Positions 33,631 to 45,388 of a DNA stretch of 64,000 bases are shown piece by piece (the stretch's first letter is position 1; the number at the start of each line of letters is the position of its first letter). The DNA comes from Microdochium bolleyi (lineage: Eukaryota; Ascomycota; Sordariomycetes; Xylariales; Microdochiaceae), in contig KQ964248.1 in assembly GCA_001566295.1 (NCBI GenBank), positions 2,914,001-2,978,000 on the forward strand. The letters run 5' to 3'. The position numbers and the translations under genes are program-made. Under the pieces are notes generated by a model, which worked only from the letters and a program-made list of their open reading frames with translations, searched no databases and was not told the DNA's origin.

Positions 33631-35514
33631 ATGAAGGCGGACGAGGTTGTGGCTGTCTCGACCTCCTTGGGAGGCGACTTCAAGTCGATCGAGCCTCACC
33701 TTATCCGTCTCGAGAAGCACCTGACGCTGAGGACCTACGTCGCCGGCTACTCCCTGAGCGATCTCGACGCCAAGATCTGGATCGCCATCAAGAGCAACCG
33801 CGTTGCCGTCTCATTCATCAAGAAGGGCACCTATGCCAACTTGCTGCGCTGGTTCACCTACATCGAGAAGACGCACCCCGAGATCCAGGCCGAGGTCGCG
33901 GCCGCCGACAACGAGCGAAAGGCAAAGGTCCAGGCCGCCAGTCGCGCGGGTGGCAGCTACAACCTGGGTCTCCAGGAGGCCGACAAGGGTGTCGTGTGCC
34001 GCTTCCTGCCCGAGCCCTCGGGCTACCTGCACATCGGACACGCCAAGGCTGCCTTACTTAGTGACTACTTTGCCCACATCGCCTACAATGGCAAGCTGCG
34101 CCTGCGCCTCGACGACACCAACCCCAGCAAGGAGAAGGAGGAGTTCCAGGATGCCATCATCGAGGATCTCGCCCTCATGGGCATCAAGCCCGACTTCGTC
34201 AGCTACACGTCCGACTACTTCGACCTCCTGTACGACACCTGCCTGAAGCTCATCAAAGAGGGCCACGCCTACGCCGACGACACCGACGTCGAGACTATGC
34301 GCGACGAGAGAGGACGAGGTATTGCCTCCAAGAGGCGCGAGCGCACCGTGCAGGAAAACCTGGACATCTTCGAGCTGATGAAGCAGGGCAGCGAGGAGGG
34401 TCTCAAGAACTGCATCCGTGCCAAGATCTCCGTCGACAACCCGAACAAGGCCATGCGCGACCCGGTCATCTACCGGTGCAACCCCAACGATGCCCACCAC
34501 CGCACTGGCACCAAGTGGAAGATGTACCCGACCTACGACCTGGCGTGCCCCGTTGTGGACAGCTTGGAGGGCGTCACCCACGCGCTGAGATCGACCGAGT
34601 ACACTGACCGCAACCCCCAGTTCCAGTGGTTCATCGACACCCTGAAGCTGCGCCAGGTCTATATGTGGGATTTCGCCCGCATGAACTTCATCCGCACATT
34701 CCTCTCCAAGCGCAAGCTGGCCAAGCTTGTCGACACCGGACGTGTCTGGGGCTGGGACGACCCGCGTATGCCGACCATTCGTGGCGTGCGCAGGCGCGGT
34801 ATGACCATCCCTGCGCTGCGTGACTTTATCCTCAAGCAGGGCCCGTCACGCAACGTCACCTCTATGGACTGGTCGAGCTTCTGGGCCGCCAACAAGAAGG
34901 AGATTGACCCCGTGGCGCCCCGTCACACTGCAATCCTCGCCAAGGACGCTGTCAAGGTCACCGTCACCGGCGAGGGTGTCCCTGCACAGCCCCTCGGCGA
35001 GGACAAGCCGCTGCACCCAAAGAACGCCGCCATCGGCAACAAGAAGGTCGTCATGAGCAGCGAACTCATCATCGATCAGGCCGACGCTAAGTCCTTCAAG
35101 GACGGCGAGGAGATCACCGTGATGCAGTGGGGCAATGCGTTCGTCAAGAACATTGCTAGCGGCGACGTTATCCCGAGCCTGACCCTGGAACTCAACCTCC
35201 AGGGTGATGTCCGCAAGACGGACAAGAAGATCACGTGGCTGTCGTCTGCGGGCCAGAAGCTCGTGCCTGCCGAGCTGTGGGAGTTTGACTACCTCATCAC
35301 CAAGGACAAGCTCGAGGAGGAGGACGAGCTCGAGAAGTTCCTCAACCCGAACACGGCGAGCATGGAGGAGGCCTTCTGTGACGAGAACGTCGCTAAGTAC
35401 AAGAAGGACGACATCATCCAGCTTGAGCGCAGGGGTTACTACCGTGTCGACAAGGGCGTCGAGGACGGCGGCAAGATCATCCTGTTTGCCATCCCGACTG
35501 GCAAGAACAAATAA
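33631..35514 (+). CDS. Cytosolic glutamyl-tRNA synthetase
   Basis: Class I aminoacyl-tRNA synthetase that charges tRNA-Glu in the cytosol. A single exon encodes 627 aa. Residues 1-110 form a GST-like N-terminal region, which in yeast GluRS docks on Arc1. The catalytic core has the HIGH motif at 134-137 (PEPSGYLHIGHAKA) and the KMSKS-equivalent LSKRKL at 358-363, both in the form typical of eukaryotic GluRS. The anticodon-binding beta-barrels follow and the protein ends in IPTGKNK. The ATG at 33631 (cttccacaATGAAG) is the only in-frame ATG before the conserved region. Codons strongly prefer C in third position, consistent with high expression. Confidence 0.97.
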   Translation: MKADEVVAVSTSLGGDFKSIEPHLIRLEKHLTLRTYVAGYSLSDLDAKIWIAIKSNRVAVSFIKKGTYANLLRWFTYIEKTHPEIQAEVAAADNERKAKVQAASRAGGSYNLGLQEADKGVVCRFLPEPSGYLHIGHAKAALLSDYFAHIAYNGKLRLRLDDTNPSKEKEEFQDAIIEDLALMGIKPDFVSYTSDYFDLLYDTCLKLIKEGHAYADDTDVETMRDERGRGIASKRRERTVQENLDIFELMKQGSEEGLKNCIRAKISVDNPNKAMRDPVIYRCNPNDAHHRTGTKWKMYPTYDLACPVVDSLEGVTHALRSTEYTDRNPQFQWFIDTLKLRQVYMWDFARMNFIRTFLSKRKLAKLVDTGRVWGWDDPRMPTIRGVRRRGMTIPALRDFILKQGPSRNVTSMDWSSFWAANKKEIDPVAPRHTAILAKDAVKVTVTGEGVPAQPLGEDKPLHPKNAAIGNKKVVMSSELIIDQADAKSFKDGEEITVMQWGNAFVKNIASGDVIPSLTLELNLQGDVRKTDKKITWLSSAGQKLVPAELWEFDYLITKDKLEEEDELEKFLNPNTASMEEAFCDENVAKYKKDDIIQLERRGYYRVDKGVEDGGKIILFAIPTGKNK

Positions 35515-35729
35515 GTTGTTTTTAGCAGTTTTACAAATTGGTGAAAGAGCAGAAAGAAATCAACAAGTCAAGAAAGAGTCATGTTGCTGTGCTCAAAAGG
35601 CCGTTCTGCCGTTTTGAGACCATTCAGCCTGAAATCTGGACCGCTCCACGGCATGTGAACTTGAAGCTACCCTTTGCCAACGCTGCATGCAGCACTGTGG
35701 CGTCTCGATGGTTTTTGCAGACGTGCAAC

Positions 35730-35823
35730 CCCAGCCGAGCCGCGTGTGAGGCCCAGCCCAAACTTACTCCCGGAGACCCAGCCGAGCCGCGTGTGAGGCC
35801 CAGCCTAAACTTACTCCCAGAGG
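35730..35823. repeat. 47-bp tandem duplication, two copies
   Basis: The unit cccagccgagccgcgtgtga... occupies 35730-35776 and is repeated at 35777-35823 with about three mismatches. It lies about 220 nt downstream of the glutamyl-tRNA synthetase stop and is not coding. Confidence 0.9.
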
Positions 35824-37253
35824 GGCCGTGTGCTGACAGGATCGCGATCAGTTTGATTTAAGCTTCGCAGCCTTCGGAACCGGGAGGCGCACAAATTCCC
35901 CGCGTCTGGTGCCGCCCGCGGCTAGGCCTTCTTAGCCTCCCCTGTGTGCACCCCGAATTGAGTCTGGGCGGCTCGCAGCAGCTGGCTCTGGCGCGGATTC
36001 CATGCGAGACATGATCATATAATCCGCCCGGTGGGGAGGTTCAGGACAGGGCCCAGATGTAGCGGCGCACGTGCGGACATGTCTCGGATCTCGATCACGC
36101 AGGAAAAGACACTCACTGCCTCAGGAAGAAGCACGCCGCCCGGTTCAATAGCCAAAGGGCTGATAGTCGTTCCTTCTCCGACACCTTGAGTAGTCGATAC
36201 GCTATCGCATTTAGACAGATAACAGAGGAGGGGGCGCACTAGATGGGCCCCCGCGAGTTGATCAGACGAATCGAGGCCCGGGGCTTACGCTACGCCGTGG
36301 CTTCGCGTTTCTTTATCAATCTATCAACTGTGGCGGCCGGGCCAGACGCGGCCCAGTACCCGAGGCCTAAGCGAAAGGCTGAGCATGGCAGGCAAGCCAT
36401 TTTGTTTGACTAGCAGCCTTGCAGCGGTGATTTGGGGCATGACGGGCTTTCGATGGCCTATCAGGCCGAGCCACAAGCCCCAAAGCTTTTTGGAAGATGC
36501 AGCCCCTTGCGGACCTTGCGAGGGGGGTTCAGCCGTCCTGTCAACGTCTGGTGCGAGTAATGCTCTGGGTGCGCCCGTTTTTGGGCGTATACCCTGTAGG
36601 TTGGGCGTGGCTTGTGCTGAAAGATACCCTAGGGTAGAGAAGGAAAGACATCAGGGAAGGATGGATTCACAGCCCTGGGGTCCCCGCTGAGGACATGTGT
36701 ATTATCGCTGGAGTCACAGAGTCTGCAGAGGAAGAGTGATTGTCAAGTAGATGGATGCCTTTGTATGTATGCTTGTTATGTACGAGGCGCGGCAAGCCGC
36801 AAGAATATATATGTTATACAAGAAAGAAGATGGAACTCGTCTTCGTTGTTCGAAGTCGTCTCATCATTCAAAACCAATAAGTTCCCCACATGAGTCGTGA
36901 ATCCATGGTTCATTAATGTCTTCATCTCGTCTCCCGTGACGGCGTGACATGATCCCCTAGCAGGGGTCCCTTATGCCGACTCCTCCTCCTTCTCTTCCTA
37001 TGTACTCATCCTCCTCCAAGTCTGACGTCTTATAATAGTGTCTATCGTGTGATCGTAAAAGTCGTAATATGGCACCATGGTATGATGCTGATGGCGAGTG
37101 GAAAAGCGAAGTTAACACCGCCAATGCTGAGGTAAATGTGATGACAGGTCTGGCTAATATGTGCTCGAGTCGCAGGGCCCCTCCTTTTCCCGTATCCGGG
37201 TAGGTTGGTGGGCTTGGTGTGATAATATGGGCAGATGGTAGAAGTGAATTATT

Positions 37254-37267
37254 GTGGTGGTGGTGGT

Positions 37268-37307
<40 letters not shown>
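37254..37307. repeat. GTG/TG microsatellite
   Basis: About five GTG units followed by about nineteen TG units, starting 25 nt beyond the stop codon of the M43 protease and so inside its probable 3' UTR. Confidence 0.9.
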
Positions 37308-37308
<1 letters not shown>

Positions 37309-37331
37309 TCGTACTGGAGTAGATCGCCACC

Positions 37332-38213
37332 TCAGTTTTTGCCCTTGCGGTACTTGTTCCAGTTGGCGCGCATGCGCTTGCCCTGGCCATTTGTGAACGA
37401 GTTCCAGCAGCCCTCGCCCGAGTAGTCCATGTAGTTGTTGACCGGGTCCATACCCTTCTTGTTGGGGCAGGAGTTCTTGGGCTTGCAGTCGCTCGAGGGG
37501 GAGGACTCAACGGGGGTGTCCCCGATGGTGTCCCCAGGCCCGTCGCACGAGTAGCCCTGGAACGTGTGGAAGAGGCCGAACCAGTGGCCGACTTCGTGCA
37601 CGGCAATCATGCCCTGCATGGGCCACCAGCCAGGCGGGGAGCCGCCGGGCATAGTGAGAGCCTGCACCTGGCAGCCGTCCGCGATGTACCACTGCGACCC
37701 CTTGGCTGGGGTGGTGCTCATGGGGAAGTAGCAGAAGCCCGAGGCAGTGCCTCCCTGGATGGTGCGCTGGAAGTAGAGGTTGAGAGCGCTGTAGCCGCCC
37801 TTGCGGAGCCGGGTCTTCATCGTGGTCGTGTCAAGGTCGTCGGACCAGGTCTGGTTGACGGTCCAGTCGACGCCCTTGAGCGCGAAGGCGATGCCCCAGG
37901 GCGCGTAAGCTTTGTTCATGGCGGCGATCTGCTGGGCTGGCGCCGTCGAGGGCACCCAGCCGCCGTCGATGTCCTTGCTAGCGGCCACGATGTGGATGTA
38001 AGTGTCGATGGTGATGAGAGACAGGTTCGAGCCGGCGATGTCGACCTGTGCCGCCTCGACAGCCGCGTTGGCCTTGGACTCCATGACAAACTGTGCTGAG
38101 GGCTCCGACTTGCAGCCCATCACGATGCCAGACTTGGGCTTCTTGGGGGCGGCTGCCGCGAGGGTGGTGCTCGAGAGGGCCAGCGCAGCCGTGAAGAACC
38201 GTGTGATCATCAT
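37332..38213 (-). CDS. Secreted M43 (pappalysin-type) zinc metalloprotease
   Basis: A single exon encodes 293 aa. The start at 38213 (MMITRFFTAALALSS...) gives a clean signal peptide ending near AAA-PKK at about 22-23; an upstream in-frame ATG at 38282 would place 23 polar residues before it. The extended zinc-binding motif HEVGHWFGLFH is at 206-216 (three His ligands plus the catalytic Glu), and the Met-turn is NNYMDYSGEGC at 259-269. Both fit the M43B family of fungal extracellular metalloproteases. Cys residues are present in the mature part, consistent with disulfides (C34, C161, C181, C223, C243, C249, C269). The role is likely extracellular protein degradation. Substrate is unknown. Confidence 0.95.
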   Translation of the reverse strand: MMITRFFTAALALSSTTLAAAAPKKPKSGIVMGCKSEPSAQFVMESKANAAVEAAQVDIAGSNLSLITIDTYIHIVAASKDIDGGWVPSTAPAQQIAAMNKAYAPWGIAFALKGVDWTVNQTWSDDLDTTTMKTRLRKGGYSALNLYFQRTIQGGTASGFCYFPMSTTPAKGSQWYIADGCQVQALTMPGGSPPGWWPMQGMIAVHEVGHWFGLFHTFQGYSCDGPGDTIGDTPVESSPSSDCKPKNSCPNKKGMDPVNNYMDYSGEGCWNSFTNGQGKRMRANWNKYRKGKN

Positions 38214-39779
38214 GGCGAATTGCGAATGCAGTCTTCTTCTCACTTGTTGGTCATGCAACCAGATGGATGGGGGAGCGTTCAAGTAAGTGGGGGTGAAGAA
38301 GAGAAATGTATCTCGATGGAGGAGTAGAAGCTGTTAAATTCAAACGGCCTGCAACGTGTCGAACTGCTTTGGAATGCTTCGAGAGGAAAAAGGGGGAAGA
38401 GGGAGGTAATGATTGTCTTTATACATCGTTTGCACGAGACGATAGGAGCGGTGGGGGGTGGGAGGGACGACCAAGACAAGACGTTGGACGTCGAGGCTCT
38501 TGGCTAACGACGCGAACCAACTTACTGGTGATGGAGGTGGTGTGGCGGGACGAAAGGGTGTGTGCTCTCGTAGACATCTAGGGGTCCTGAAGCATGATGT
38601 AATGGCTAGCCGCGCTAAGTCGTTAACCCGATGTAGACATCACCGCCGCGGAGGAGTGTGCGTTCAGACGCCATGGGCGTTGTTTTGCCTCGATGGCTTA
38701 TGACGGCGGGTGGGTTAGCTAACGCCAGGGCGCGAGTAATCCTGTCGCGGCGAGGTCGTCGTCTGCAGGCCCGGCAGCGCAGGGTACTGCGGAAGATGCC
38801 CATTGGCGTCGCCAGCGGAGCATAGGTCCACGGAATAGAGTTGCTGGCGGATGAGACGGGGGCGGGACATGCTTCGGGTCCAGCAATCCTGGCTGGCCAC
38901 GGCTCCAGTCCGACCGTGTGAGGATCATTCACAGCAGAAGCTGACGAGGTGCAGCATCATACATAGTCTAGACGGGGACATACGGCTGGCTACGGAGGAC
39001 TCGACCAGCCAGTGACGTACCGGGAGCTGTCAGAGCCGTGTGGGCCAATCAGCGTCAACTATGCGGAACTCTATATCCTCCAAGGTTGGCCGGGTCCGTG
39101 TTAGCCAGAGCGATCATGCCGCCCCAATTGGACGCCGGCGAAAGCCCCGGAGCTCGTCCAGCTGAGCCTGACAGCTTCCTGGCCTCGCCCTTTCTGGCAT
39201 CTTCCCATTATGTCTTATCACTAGAACCAGGGCGACTATAGAACGCAGGCGGGCGATTTCCCGCACGGTTAAACTGCCAAGGCTCGCCGTGTCTATGCGA
39301 CGAAGCACTTTCTCGTGTCTGGATGCACGTATTGGTACTCTGGTCTGCATAGCGACCCTGTCCACTATGGGATCAGCGCTTCTCTTCAGGCTGTGCATGG
39401 GTAGGGTGAACGCTGAGGCTGCTGCTTGCTTATGCGGCCTAGCTATGCAGCCAAGCACAGGGCTTCACACCCGACTTGGGCCACAGCCTGAACACGGTCA
39501 TGGGCCTCAGGGAGCTGAAAAGCAACCGTCCGCGGACTTGGGCGCCACAGTTAGACCAGCCACGTGCAGGCAGGTGAGGTAGTCAGTTACCTGCAGGTGT
39601 CCGGCCGGGTGGAGCACCGCCGTGAAGAGTGTGGGAGCTGAATATGCTTCGGCCAGTGCAGGCCCAAACTCCATTTTGTGGCTCTGCCAGCTTTCTGGAC
39701 TGATTATTCAATCACTCCTCCGTGCTGCCATGGCGACAAACCGCACTGCATTGCATTTCTCTGCAGTGATCAGCAGGGG

Positions 39780-39793
39780 CCCCCCCCCCCCCC
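39780..39793. repeat. Poly-C tract (14)
   Basis: Uninterrupted run of 14 C directly after aggggc, followed by tctcccg, with a second run of seven C near 39834-39841. Confidence 0.9.
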
Positions 39794-42700
39794 TCTCCCG
39801 TTGCGTGCTGCACGTGGTCTTGGCGTGGAAGCTCCCCCCCAGGAGTCTGGATCCTGTCACTGTTTCAGCGTTCGTTCGCGAACATAGAGTGCCCATACCC
39901 GCCACGGCGACAATTGACGCCCCTGGCTCACATCACGATTGATTGGAAATGGATCCAAGGCTGCCCATACAGACTGGGGCCATAGTGGTGTGTCGTGCAG
40001 CCACCTTCGACTCCTCGAGCTGATGTCTGTACTATGTGCCTAGCCGGGTGCCGGCTTGACAGGGGTACCAGCCGACGCCTGTGGTATCTTGCGCGACGCA
40101 TGCCGTGCCGATCGGGCTCTAGTCTGGCCATGGGGCGTTTTGGTTGAGCCCGTGCATAGTCATGCATAGCATCTCTACCGCCCCGCCACAGGCGGATGTG
40201 TTCAGGGCCTGGCGATGTCGGGAAGAAGCATCCGTCGAAATGCCTAGGAATTGACAAAGATCCCCACCCCTGGAAGCCACTCGGAGCGTTGGCTCACCGA
40301 CTCGACGACTATGCGTCTCCTGGCTCTCTGCGCGTGGCCATAGGCGATTCTATCACCAGTGGGGAGGGGGGATCTGGCGTTTTCGGAATGGCGACGAACC
40401 TTAAGCTCCGGCGTCGCGGCGCCTGTCCGTATCCAGCAGTTAAACCCCATTCCCCTATCGATTGTCCCTGCCAAGACTGTTTCGATTTGCAGAGACGGTT
40501 CACAACTCCACGATCGTGGAGTACAGCACTGGTCATGCTCTCCCGCTGCATTCCATCTTCCATCTCTCTAATGGCCCCAAGCCTCTGCCAACGGCCGATG
40601 ATGCTTCCGCGACGTCCAGGGCCCAACTGCAGCGTCTTGGCCATGCCCCTGGAATCACGTAGACGTCAATGATTGATTCCCAGGGTTCGGTGCCGAGTCC
40701 CAATAGCACGCATGCAGGGGTATCCCAGAGCAGATCTGTGTCGATCGGTCCCGACAGCTGCGTAGCCGGCGCTAGCGTTGGTCTTCCTCTGACATGACGG
40801 CTACATCTGGCAGTCATGCTGTGTTACGCAGCAGACGAGCACGTGTCCCGGAGCTTCGGCAGCCTTGTCCCGCTTCAATCAGTAAAGCTTCCAGAAATGG
40901 TCGGCGTGCCTGAGTGTCCGACTGAAGGGGGCCAAGGAGCGTTGCCCATCCCCATGGATCTCAACTATGACCGCTGCAGTGTCCGCACCCACATCCCGTT
41001 TTGGGAAACACCTCCCCAGGCATCTGCAAGTGCCGCTCCAGAGGCCACCCCAACAACATGGTCCGCATGGTCCGCGAGCATGGGCGCTTCCTGTTTCTGT
41101 TGTGGTGCTGCTTTGCTCCGTGGTGGTTAGCGTGTAGGCCGGCCTCAACTCTCGGTCGGCGCCAGTGCAGAGAAGCTCGTGCGAACTCTCGAGTCGACGA
41201 CTTCCTGCCATACTGAGTATAGGCTCAGCCATCCCCGCCGGCGGCATCTGGGGTTCGCCAAGCCACCTGCAGGTATGACGTGCATAAGCGGCGGCTGTCA
41301 GGGCGGGCTAGTGCTGGGAAGACACGACCGCCATCTTGTATTCATCCGCGAACGCCAAGTGCCCTGTAGCGCTCATTTGGCCGGCCCATCCCTTTCCGTC
41401 GCCTCACGCGTGGACTGACTGACTCCAACAACTAGGCCGCATGGGTGCAACCACCGGCAGCGTGTCCTTTCCTGATCTTGCCGCATCAGGAATGCGGAAC
41501 ACCTCTCCTTCATTCCTTTCCTGTCGGTGCTGCCTCCGTAGGCTTCTAGCGTTGGTGGCATATTTGCCGGTGAACCCCGGAGCGCAGCAATTGTTCTTTT
41601 GCTGATACCATATTGGCCAGACCCATACATTTCAAGTTACCCCCGACCTTCAGACGGTCGGATCGACATGCACACCCTCTCAACTACCGGCCGAGACCCC
41701 ACTACACCCAAAGAGTCGCCGATGACACCCATATCCATTCTTCGTGACGACCGAGCTTGTTGTCGCGAGCGTTGGGAGGCGGCAAATTTTCACCAGGAGG
41801 ATAAAGTTTGCACCTCGAGTGGCGCGCGGCAGAGCGTTGGAACGCAGATGCGTACCACGCCCCCAGGACTGAGACATTGGAGGACGTCTTCGCTTGGCTC
41901 GCGCTAGTCTGCCTCTTCAGTCTCAGCAGCCTTCCTTTCACAGCAGTCGTCATGACTCCGGCGCCCGCCACGACCGTCACCACTACAAGCCTCCTTCCCA
42001 GCGGCTCGTCTCTTGCCTGAGTGCCAAGGCGTGGCTGCTGGAACAGGTTCAACGTTCTTCGCGCGCGAATTTCTTCCTTTCTGGTCCACACCACCAACGC
42101 ACATCCTTCCATTGCAGCCCTTCGCCGTTCGCAAACTCAATTTGCGGTGGGTGATGTCACGGTGTTGCGACAAACCATGTGGCTTCTGTCTCTTCTAACG
42201 GCATTACTGGAAAAGACTGACTAGGTCATTCTGTGCCGTTATGAGACACACTAGATAGCCTAGAGGACGGCAACGCGCGGCACGTTGCAACTGCTCCACG
42301 AATTGATGCATCATCATTATCACGGATTGCTGTATTCAACATCGCCACGCTGACGAGTTTTTGACTTCCACTTCTTTCAGAAAAGCCCAGTCATTCCAAG
42401 AGCAGCTTGCATTTGGCACGTGTCTGACACGCGATCGGCGGCAGATCCGTGCGTGCTGTCAAAAATGATCTGCAAGGCTGTCAGCGAACCAGGGCAGGAT
42501 CCTGACCGGATAATGGTCCGAGGCTTGACGGGCCGGCGGTTGATCTGCACGAAACACAGAGCTACAGTAGACTGTCACGTCACGCCATGACAGCCTGGTA
42601 AATCATGCGCGCTTCCTTCCCTCTCCCGCCGTCCCGAGGTCGTGTAGCTTGGCAGCACTTGAGCATCCTGCCAAAATCGCAGGCCTAGGGCGACAAAGGT

Positions 42701-43904
42701 GCATTTCCACAACGAGATCTGCCGCAATGAGTCTGGCATGAAGGCAACGCCCGTCACAAGTGGGCAGACGCGGAAATGGCCAACATGTTCACGAGAACTA
42801 TTGCCGCTCGGAGGCTGCCACTTGTCGGTCCGCTTCTGCATGCTGCCAATCCCACCGGCACGGTCGTCACCGGCACGGACGATGTACGCTCGGCGTGGTG
42901 GTATAAAGCACTCTTTTCTCCTGGGAGTATAGTGGAACTCTCATGAGCCGAAAACGCAGCTTGCCGTGCTCGGCTGGGATGCTTGGCAGTAGGAACGAGT
43001 CGTGAAGCCATGATCCCAATCATCATCTCGCTCCGAGCCTCGGTCGCATTACTAGGTACCAGGGCGTGCTGCTCTTCACAGGTAATCACTTTGCGCACTT
43101 CGATGCGCCCGATACCGGAGTGATTCTTGGCATCGATCTTGCTCGCCCGCGGAAGAGTCCTCGGTGCCACAGCCGAGAAAGTTCAGTGCCCGGATCCATC
43201 CGCGAGTAAAGTATGGAGCATGTGTGGACGAGTCATCCAATCACGCAACATGTGTATGGAAGGACAGGATAGACTTTTTTGGGCGTAGTGCCAGGCAAGA
43301 AAGAGGCACCATGCTTTAGCCTGCCAAGACCAGACTGCCGAGCGCCACCCACCCGACACCGCGGACTTATCGACCAAGAACGGCAATATGTCGAGAGCTT
43401 TCCCCACGAGCGGCGTCCCTTCTGTCCCCAAGTCGTGTGCTAGAAAAAGTGAGCAGCTTGCGGGGAGATGACGGGTGGTGCAGGGGCCGGGACGTGTGGT
43501 ATCCGGACCTCATTAGTCAGTCTAGTGTCAACGATGGCCTCACACTCCTATTTGGGTAAGAAGGGGGCTGGATGGTGCTTCGACTCTGCTCCACGAGCCC
43601 ACACCACCGGTCCATAACGGCGAAGCGTAAACACTCTGAATGGCAAACATGTCCCAACTGCCCAGACGATCTCCACGTGCAACTCGAGAGCGCTAGATCG
43701 TTGGAAAATATCGGTTGGACGTTGAAAAGCTAGACAACAACGTTGCTCGACTAGCACCATCTCGCAAGCACACTCCCAAAAACGAGGGATCAACAAGACT
43801 TGCAACTGCCGAGCTCTTCATCATCACTGAGTCGACATCCCACGATCCCAATCGGGCAATGACTTCGTCGTCCCCATCACTAGAGTTCGTTGCCCGCTCC
43901 CCCT

Positions 43905-43924
43905 CCCCCCCCCCCCCCCCCCCC
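43905..43924. repeat. Poly-C tract (20)
   Basis: Uninterrupted run of 20 C within a wider C/T-rich stretch (about 43893-43931). Confidence 0.9.
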
Positions 43925-45372
43925 TCCTCCCCACACGCAGGATGTCAAATTCCGCACAAGGTCTGTCCCGGCAAGGCGATGATCTCCCGCGGAACGACGG
44001 GGGCTCGTCGCACGCCGAGGTGTTGATCTCCCGCAAGTCACGGCCGGCTAAGCCGTCTCCACACACGACACGGGCATGCCTCAATATCTCACTTGACATG
44101 GGCGTGCATGCGACGATGTCCTACTCGCCATACACCGCCTTCGGGGCAGTGTTCGCCGTCACCGCTAGGTCTTGACTTGTACGTCAGCAGGGCCAAGACT
44201 AGGGTGTGACTACCGCAACAGGCTGCCGTACGAACATCGGACCATCGCTAGCCATCGTACGGTCGAGGCTTCGGGAACCTTGTATCTCGGAACCGCGGTC
44301 TCCACGGCTCGGTAAACGCTGTCCAACGTCGATCCGTTGCGAACGTGCACACCGGCGTCGCCCTCGTCATTTTCCACGTGCAGAAAAGCCAATCCTGCTG
44401 TTCGTTTCGGAGAAAACGCCGTGCTCCTTCAGCCATTCGCCTGTGGCAGGTGGCGAATATTGGGTGATAGGTTTGCCTAAGGGAGATGATCAGCAACCCA
44501 CTTGCCGCTCCGAGAAAGGTCATTCTCTCCTGTCTCGAAATATGCTTTTCCCAGGCCCATGGTAGAACACCTGACAGCTCGGACTAGGTGACGCGTGGTT
44601 GACGGCTCCCCAGCTGAGCAAAGACAGAGATTCGTGCGGATCACCAGTCCGCCCTGCTCGTCCGTTGCATGGAACGAGCTGCTTCCGGCATGGTCATAGT
44701 GACGGTTGCTCGTCCATTCAAATGCTCCCGCTCCGCGGAAAAGACGGCCACACACATTTCGGGGGGCGCAGACTGTCTCAGCTCCCGCGACGCCTCGCCC
44801 GGGCGCCTTATTCCCCGGGATTGACTGCACACCGCCACCAAAGGGAAACTTGTGGAAGAGGCACGGCTACGACGGCTCGCGAGGCGTATGCCACTCAGCA
44901 GCAGGGGTTCATGCAATGCATATATTGGCAGGGGGAGATCGCGTGGTGGCTTGAGGAGCTTGATGCGCGCTTAGACGAAAGCAGCACATGGGCATGAGTC
45001 GCGGGAGCTGGATAAGCTTTTAGCTTGCCCGCCTCGTCATGCTCCTTTTGGGCGTCGCCCCGGGCTGGGTAGTGTCGGAACGAGGAGGCAAATGTGCCGA
45101 TAGCGCCGTGTTTTGACAGGCGCCAGCGACCAGGACGGGGCCAGAACTCCAGACTGGTCGATATGACGAATGTCTCAGAAGCACGCACAGCTCACGCAGA
45201 GTCCGGTCCAACACGTGCTGAACGGCTTCAACCTTCCATCTTGCCTACCTCGTTCAACGAAAATAAGCTTCAGATGCGCCGTCCACGCAGTCGGCACGAG
45301 TTGCGCTCCACTGTGCAGCACAGCATATTTGTTCATCGTCGTCAGCGCCCCAGACACACGCACGGTTCGGGA

Positions 45373-45388
45373 CCCCCCCCCCCCCCCC
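45373..45388. repeat. Poly-C tract (16)
   Basis: Uninterrupted run of 16 C between cggga and aatcttc. Confidence 0.9.

Larger units (their letters stand above)
35515..37331. other. Intergenic region with a 47-bp tandem duplication and TG repeats
   Basis: No gene is supported. It holds the synthetase 3' UTR, a 47-bp direct tandem duplication at 35730-35823, and a GTG/TG microsatellite at 37254-37307 just beyond the protease stop codon. Confidence 0.6.

Noticed and set aside
41808..42020. A short frame with a hydrophobic stretch and a Thr-rich end (MTPAPATTVTTTS...)
   Set aside because: It looks a little like a signal anchor but ends after 70 codons, with no convincing splice sites to extend it.
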